Shown: piece after piece, positions 58,621-64,000 of the stretch | Numbering within the stretch: position 1 is the stretch's first letter | Layout of the letters: each line of letters starts with the position of its first letter | DNA from: Kingdonia uniflora | Lineage: Eukaryota > Streptophyta > Magnoliopsida > Ranunculales > Circaeasteraceae | Assembly: GCA_014058105.1 (NCBI GenBank) | Contig: JACGCM010000933.1 | Location: forward strand, 682,001 to 746,000 | Direction: 5' to 3' | Length of the DNA stretch: 64,000 bases | Notes under the pieces: generated by a model | The model's input: the letters and a program-made list of their open reading frames with translations, nothing else | Database searches by the model: none | What the model was told of the DNA's origin: nothing | Position numbers and translations under genes: made by a program

Positions 58621-60601
58621 CATTTCCAATCCGCTTGGACTAAGCACGCGCATTGCCAGGAGATCATTGACAAGGTTTGGGTGGTTCCCCAATTGGGATA
58701 TCGGCCGCTCCGACTGTGTAAAAAGCTTTGTTTCGCTAAATCTGAGCTCACAGCCTGGAACAAAAGGAAATTCAACTGCATGACCCTCAATATTCATCGT
58801 CTCAGGAACCAGATTGAGGAAGCACAAAAGGATAAAATGACTGATGATAACATCACCTTGGAGCAGAACCTTCAAAACCAGCTTGACACCCTCATGAACC
58901 ACGAAGAATCCCTTTGGCGCGATAAATCCCGGGAGACCTGGCTTCGCGAAGGCGACAGGAACACAAAATTCTTCCACCTATCCGCCATAGGTCGTAGAAG
59001 ACACAATGAGATCAGGAAAATTCATAAACTGGACGGCACCTGGGGTCAAACAAGAAACGATATTGGGGATACCTTTATCAGTTAATATAGCGACATCTTC
59101 ACCCCCTCGTACCCCCACATTAAAATCCAAGAACTTGACATTATGGAGAAGCTGATTACCGACGACAAAAATTTTATGCTTACCCAGGACCCCACTATGG
59201 AGGAGATAAAAGATGCCCTTTTTTTTATGAACCCGCATAAATCTCCCGGACCGAATGGTTTTACCCCGCTTTTCTACCAGAAACCCTGGGACACTGTTAA
59301 GCAAGACCTCTTTAATGCCACCCTGGCTTTCTTCCAAACGGGCAACCATCTAGCTGAGTTCAATCACATGAACATTACTCTTATTCCTAAGAAGAAGCAC
59401 CCCGATAAACCTGAACATTATAGACCCATCAGCCTCTCCAATGTTAAATTTAAGATCATCTCCAAAATCCTAGCCACTAGACTTCGACCCCTCCTCAACA
59501 AGATTATCTCTCCTGCTCAAAACACCTTCATCCCGGGCAAACAGATCTTCAATAACATAATCATGGCTCAAGAATTGCTGATGGCTCTCAAAAAGAAGAA
59601 AGGGAAATCCAGCCGCATGGCCGTAAAGCTAGACTTGAGTAAGGCCTTTGATAGGGTTGAATGGAGTTTCCTGGATGACACCATAAAATCCATGGGCTTC
59701 TGCGATAAGTGGTGTGCCTGGATCCAACAATGCATTTCTACCATGGCTATTTCTTTTAACCTCAATGGTACCCCATTCAGTTTCCTTAAACCTGGCAGAG
59801 GCATTAGGCAAGGCGACCACCTCTCCCCATCCCTGTATCTCATATGTTCGGAAGTCCTCTCCAAAATTATCATCCAAAAAGAGCTCAAGGGCAATATCCA
59901 TGGTATTAAAGCGGCGAGAAGCAGCACCCCTATCTCCCACCTCCTCTTTGCTGATGACAGCTTCGTATTCTTTAACGCTAATCTGGATGAAGCAGGAGCC
60001 CTTAAAGGCGCCTTCAACACCTTCACCCAGGTATTGGGGCAAGAGATAAATCTTGACAAATCTTGCATTCTCTTCAGCAAGAACTACCACTACCGCCACC
60101 ACAGACTCATTCAGCGGATCCTACACATAAAAAAGGACACTTTGGGAGAAAAATACCTCGGAGCTCTACTAACCTTTGATCAGTCCAAAAGTCACAACTT
60201 TCATGACATTATTTCCAGGGTGTCCAGCCATATCGAGGGTTGGAAAGAAAAATTTCTTTCCCAGGCTGGTTGACTCACCCTGATTAAAGCTGTGAACTCA
60301 GCGATTCCTTCTTTCCTTATGTCTGCTTTCCGCTTCCCCAAATATTTTTGCAACAAGCAGGACTCCATTAACGCTCGTTTCTTCTGGGGAACTAACAAAG
60401 AGGGAAAATCCAAAACCTAATTTATCAAATGGAAGAATATTTGTCAACCTCTAAAAATTGGCGGCCTTGGTATTCGTACGGCCTTAAATCATAACAAAGC
60501 CCTTTTGGCAAAACTTTTCTGGCGTATCATCAAAGAACCTGACAAAATTTGGGCACAAAATATGAAGGCCAAATATACCCCAAAGCTTTCACCTATGCTT
60601 G
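58621..60601 (+). pseudogene. LINE ORF2: reverse transcriptase
   Basis: An N-terminal helical part runs 58681-59085 (NQIEEAQKDKMTDDNITLEQNLQNQLDTLM, then ESLWRDKSRETWLREGDRNTKFFH). After a stop at 59083 the 376-codon frame 59143-60273 holds the RT core: NPHKSPGPNGFTPLFYQ, ITLIPKKKHPDKPEHYRPISL, KLDLSKAFDRVEWSFL with a catalytic Asp, GRGIRQGDHLSPSLYL and the FADDS box near 59950. A stop at 60271 precedes the thumb (LTLIKAVNSAIPSFLMSAF, GLGIRTALNHNKALLAKLFWR). All RT catalytic residues are visible. Confidence 0.92.
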
Positions 60602-61992
60602 CCTAACCAAACCTACGGACTCTTGGATCTAGAAAGGCATCATCAAAGCCAAAAATGATATTTGGCCAGAGCTCATGTGGCATATTGGAAACGGCGACAG
60701 CGTGGACTTCTGGCTCGAACCTTGGATCCGTGGTATCCGTTTTGGTCGGCTGGTTAGTCCTGCCCCCCGCTCTAGGACCATCACCAAAGTCGTCGACCTT
60801 ATATGGCCTAATAGCCGCACTTGGAAAAATCATATTATTTACTCCCTCTTTTATTCGGACATAGCCAACATCATTATTTCCATCCCGCTTTGTAAGCACC
60901 CTGCTAAGGATGTCCTCAGATGGACTAAGGAGAAGAATAGGATCCTTACGGTATGATCTGTTTATTCCCACTCTGTCCAGGATAAGTCTAATAATCAACC
61001 CCAAGCCCAACCGGTGGGGCCTACTGGTATTGCTTGGGACATCATCTAGAAACTCCAGGTCCCCTACCAGATACAACTTTTCCTTTGGAAAACTGTCCAG
61101 CATGGTATTCCCACTAGGTACAACTTATGGCATGGAAATGATGTTTGGGATACAAACTGCCCCCGCTGCGGCACGGAGACGGAGACCACTGCTCACGCCT
61201 TATTCTTCTGTACAAAGCTCACAAGCATCTGGTATGACTCTGACCTTGCGACTTTAGTAATTGTTGTTAAACTAACTCGATAATACTATCATTCACCGTT
61301 GTTACCATCTTTACAAAGGAGTCTCTAATGCCTCCAAATTTTATAGCACCCTTAGCACTATTATGTATGTTATCTGGACCAGCAGAAATGAGCTCACTTT
61401 GAGCACAAAGCTTCTCTGCCTGACGAAATTTTGAAGCGAGCAAAGCTTTTTTGCTTGAGTCATTATGGACTTTCTCCCTCCCACACTATTCCAAAGCAAC
61501 CCCGCTCCCCCCCCCCCTCCGCAGATCTACGAGGGATGGCACGTCATAAGCGTGGATGCCTCGTGGACCAAATTGGACTTGCCCGGAGGGTCGGGACTTA
61601 TTATTAAAACACACCTAAACTCTATATTGTGTACAGGTTACGACTCCTTGCGGGCAGGGGATCTAAAAGAAGCAGAGGCGGTTGCGGTATTGAGAGTGAT
61701 GAAGGCAGCACTGAGCAATGGTTTTTATCAAGTTTTTCACTTGTCAGATTGCCTTTGCTTGGTCAGAGCTTTCAGGGAGTGTTCTGAGGATCTCTCTTGG
61801 GGAGCGCTTACCTTGGCTCCGGACATTCGAGAGATGGCAGCATCCTTTCTTGACTTCTGTTTTGAATCTTGTGATCGTAGATGTAATTTTGAAGCTTATT
61901 TTCTTGCAGCTAGGGGAGCTACCAACCCCCTTATTTTTTGTAATTCGCTGTTGGAGGCTGAAAACCTTTTACAATATTTTCTCTTTGCCTAA
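60602..61992 (+). pseudogene. LINE ORF2: RT zinc finger and RNase H
   Basis: The linker WHIGNGDSVDFWLEPWIRG lies at 60675-60731. The zinc finger that follows plant L1 RT reads YNLWHGNDVWDTNCPRCGTETETTAHALFFC near 61115-61210. The 175-codon frame 61465-61992 is the RNase H domain: VISVDASWTKLDLPGGSGL (first Asp) near 61540, a DLKEAEAVAVLRVM helix with its Glu near 61660, LSDCLCLVRAF near 61740 and a late Asn/Glu-rich segment. Frameshifts lie near 60600, 60950 and 61260. A run of ten C lies near 61507. Confidence 0.85.
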
Positions 61993-61997
61993 AAAAA

Positions 61998-62013
61998 AAT
62001 ACCAACTAGTTTT
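61998..62013 (+). repeat. right target-site duplication of the LINE
   Basis: Same 16 bases as 54896-54911, directly after the A-rich tail. Its first A residues merge with the tail, so the exact start is ambiguous by one or two bases. Confidence 0.88.
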
Positions 62014-62444
62014 GCAATCTAATACTATTTTTGTCGTGCTGGAAAATAAGGACACGCACTAGCATTCAGCCCACGTTTTTTAATAGGAGCCTTGGAGATT
62101 TATCCGGAGCGGTAGAGTTGTTATATCTAGTTGTTTTGATAAACGAGTACGGTGTTTGATTTTGGGTTCCCAATGAATGCAATGTCCAAATTTTTTTACT
62201 ATATATGCATCTATACATGTACAAATTCAGTGTTTTATGAATTGTAACAATGAATGTACAAACTCTCTGCTGTTATTCCAAGTTTTCAGAGTGTTTAAAA
62301 ATTCCTGCTTCCTGCTACATATTAGCTTCCTAAACATTTATGTTGAAAATAATGAAACGATGAACCTGATTATAGCTTCCTTAGAACTGATATGAGAGAT
62401 AACTACTATGGCATGAACGTGAATGATATGCTGGAACTTATTAG
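62014..62444 (+). other. pre-insertion flank downstream of the RRM gene
   Basis: AT-rich sequence that would have followed 54911 before the LINE arrived. No long frame or domain. It ends where Copia 4 LTR homology begins. Confidence 0.5.
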
Positions 62445-63315
62445 TGGAACAGTAACAAAATTCTAAAATTACCAGCAACAAGAAACCAAGCTCACTCTCT
62501 TTAAAGGATAATTTGACCTACTCCGAGTACTGGTAGTGAACTGCCAGATCTCCTCACAGGATATAACGAGCAATCGAGTATACATGAGTTCTTTGGTACC
62601 GGAGGAACAATGTACTAAACTTGCAATTTGTTTAAACCGATTAAAACAGATATTGAAGAAGTTCTGTAAACCAGGAAGGGAACATAAGAGATATGTTGTT
62701 CTGTTTGTTTTTGCATAGAGGAAAATAGTCCAATTTATAGACTTCTACAGGGCAATGGCTCTCAGAACTTATCTCGAACGTAGGAAGAGATATTTCCTTT
62801 AACGTGAGTACGTGGTTTCGGTTTCCCTAGAGACCAGGCAAGTCAAAAGACTTAGGTGTTCGTAAGTATCCGTTATACTGTGCGTGTTGAGAGATAGGAA
62901 TAGATCCATTGAGTTTGTTTGGGCCCAAAGTTTATAGACTTTTCTCCGAAAAGAATAGGGAGAGCCTAGTCTAGCCCAAAGGGGCACCTGGGCCTCCAGA
63001 GCCAATTGCCCGAACCTGTGCCGACAGGCTCACCGGCCGCCCGAGAGAGGTCTAAGTGTGTCAAGGGTATAAAAGCTCCCTCACACACTCACGCGTATAT
63101 ACACTATCTCTTAGTCACATGTTACAAACATATCATGTGAGCATTACCTTATATGTGTTATTTCTCACAACACACTAAAAGAATAAAATGCTAAAAGACA
63201 AAGAGTTTTTACAAAGAGGTTTTTGAAGAAACAAGGACCAAGAGGTCATGGGTTCAAGCCCAAGTGCATATTTTATTTTGAAATACATTTTATTGTTTTG
63301 TAAAAGAAACCAACA
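62445..63315 (-). mobile_element. 3' LTR of Copia 4
   Basis: On the minus strand it starts TGTTGGTTTC at 63315, next to the purine-rich TTATAGTGAGGGAT tract at 63330-63316. It shares blocks with the Copia 2 LTR (ctctctttaaag, ggatataacgagc, and a ccgg-containing segment near 62600). TATA boxes on the minus strand (GTCTATAAA) lie near 62740 and 62937. The left boundary (plus tggaacag, 62445) is a guess, since no second LTR is in the window. The centre (62990-63050) is GC-rich. Confidence 0.65.
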
Positions 63316-63663
63316 ATCCCTCACTATAAAAAATTTGTCGAGAGAAAATGAAACAGTTTCTATATATTGATTTGTGCTTAGGTAAAGGTATCCTGAGACT
63401 TGAACCTTTACGTAGTGGACAGCCCCCAAAGTATATAATAACTGATCAGAGTCTTGAACTCATTATCCAATTTTAAACAGTGAAAGAAAACCACACACCA
63501 AACTATCAAGTGCAAGTTCTTAAAAGCAAGTACATTACGACCATGTATTTAATTCCAGTATAGGTAAAGGCTCTAGAGAATTAGCCTAATTCTCATAGGA
63601 AGCGGCCTCACTTCCACAATCACCTTGGTGAATCTATAAAGATTATTCTAGTAGCTAGACACC
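63316..63663 (-). mobile_element. Copia 4 3' noncoding tract
   Basis: Polypurine tract followed, in the upstream direction of the element, by a sequence highly similar to Copia 2 positions 18278-18641, ending at the shared gctagacaccc. It includes the ggaagcgg...cacttcc segment. No frame. The pol gene that should lie to the right is not there, so the element is truncated at about 63663. Confidence 0.75.
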
Positions 63664-64000
63664 CCTGAAATTCCTTGACGCTTGAGACTAGTCTATTTCG
63701 AAAAAATTAGGTCTAAATCGATAGGTCCAAATTCTTTTTAATTAATGGTCTAACCTTAACCTAGTTCAAATCGATTCAATTATCTAATGTCAACAAGCAA
63801 TTGAGAATTAAAAACAAGGCCAAAGATTTTTGGCCCTGTGGGAAACCTTTCTCAGGAGAAAAACCCACAGGCCGCTGTCGAATCACCCGACAGCTAAAAC
63901 AATCTACTATTGAAAAAAGCTACAAGAATTTAATCACTTACATACCCGATAAGCACATCCCGTGGTTACCTCTCTTCTAATTCAACTTCTTGCAATTGAT
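63664..64000. other. unassigned right edge
   Basis: No long frame. The stretch gtgggaaacctttctcaggagaaaaaccc is split by a short inverted repeat (gtggg...cccac, 63838-63869). It recalls the U5 region of plant Copia LTRs on the minus strand, but there is no partner in the window. Confidence 0.35.

Larger units (their letters stand above)
54912..61997 (+). mobile_element. full-length plant L1-type LINE with poly-A tail
   Basis: 7,086 bp on the plus strand: CT-rich 5' UTR, ORF1 (DUF4283-like Gag with zinc knuckle), then ORF2 with endonuclease, reverse transcriptase, RT-associated zinc finger and RNase H, closing with a short A tail. A 16-bp target duplication flanks it. The C-terminal RNase H is a feature of many plant L1 elements. 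It inserted 414 bp downstream of the stop codon of the RRM gene, in the same orientation. Stops in both ORFs show it is inactive, but the 376-codon RT frame is intact, so it is younger than most LTR elements here. Confidence 0.92.

Noticed and set aside
57603..60102. Long minus-strand frames across the LINE (for example 58242-58790 and 59568-60102)
   Set aside because: They are antisense shadows of the endonuclease and RT frames, with no domain of their own.
63237..63265. tRNA/SINE-like B box (gggttcaagccc)
   Set aside because: It matches a Pol III B box and T-arm, but no A box lies 30-50 bp upstream and no tRNA fold or target duplication is visible; it sits inside the Copia 4 LTR.

Overview
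This window looks like nuclear DNA of a flowering plant, probably a dicot. It carries plant Ty3/Gypsy, Ty1/Copia and L1-type retroelements, a plastid rpoC2 fragment embedded in one of them, and one single-copy-looking gene whose closest match in my memory is Arabidopsis At1g27050. The species cannot be named from the sequence. Nearly all TE frames are broken by stops and frameshifts. Many stops look like C-to-T or G-to-A changes at Gln, Arg or Trp codons, as expected in old methylated transposons.

Layout. 1-2621: left-truncated Tekay-type chromovirus (minus strand, PBS and 5' LTR) sitting in a plus-strand Copia ('Copia 0') whose pol remnant and 3' LTR run 2622-4122. 4123-29640: a Tat-type Gypsy ('Tat 1', plus strand) split inside gag by 'Copia 1' (minus, 4854-25543, TSD cagag). 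Copia 1 is itself split twice: by 'Tekay 2' (5821-15786, TSD gaaag) just before the RT catalytic motif, and by 'Copia 2' (17587-23550, TSD gtaaa) before the integrase core. 29641-35080: a second Tat element ('Tat 2') joined to the broken integrase of Tat 1. It is interrupted at 32056-33101 by plastid rpoC2 DNA present as two tandem blocks. 35081-37375: a segment with minus-strand ORFs and a promoter-like stretch. 37376-44705: two tandem copies of a Gypsy family ('family C') that both lack the reverse transcriptase, sharing a central LTR. 44706-47630: unassigned. 47640-52262: 'Copia 3' in tandem with a shared LTR (minus).

52549-54482: an apparently intact two-exon gene for a small RRM protein, with plant promoter elements just upstream. 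An L1-type LINE (54912-61997, same strand, 16-bp TSD, poly-A tail) lies 414 bp past its stop codon. The right edge (62445-63663) is the 3' LTR and 3' noncoding tract of 'Copia 4', a relative of Copia 2.

The signal I find most worth pursuing is not a gene. Pairs of perfect or near-perfect palindromes built on a TTCGAA core, spaced 20-21 bp centre to centre, occur in the LTRs of three unrelated families here (Tekay, Copia 0, family C). The flanking bases differ between copies while symmetry is largely kept. In the two LTRs with a recognisable TATA box the pairs lie upstream of it.
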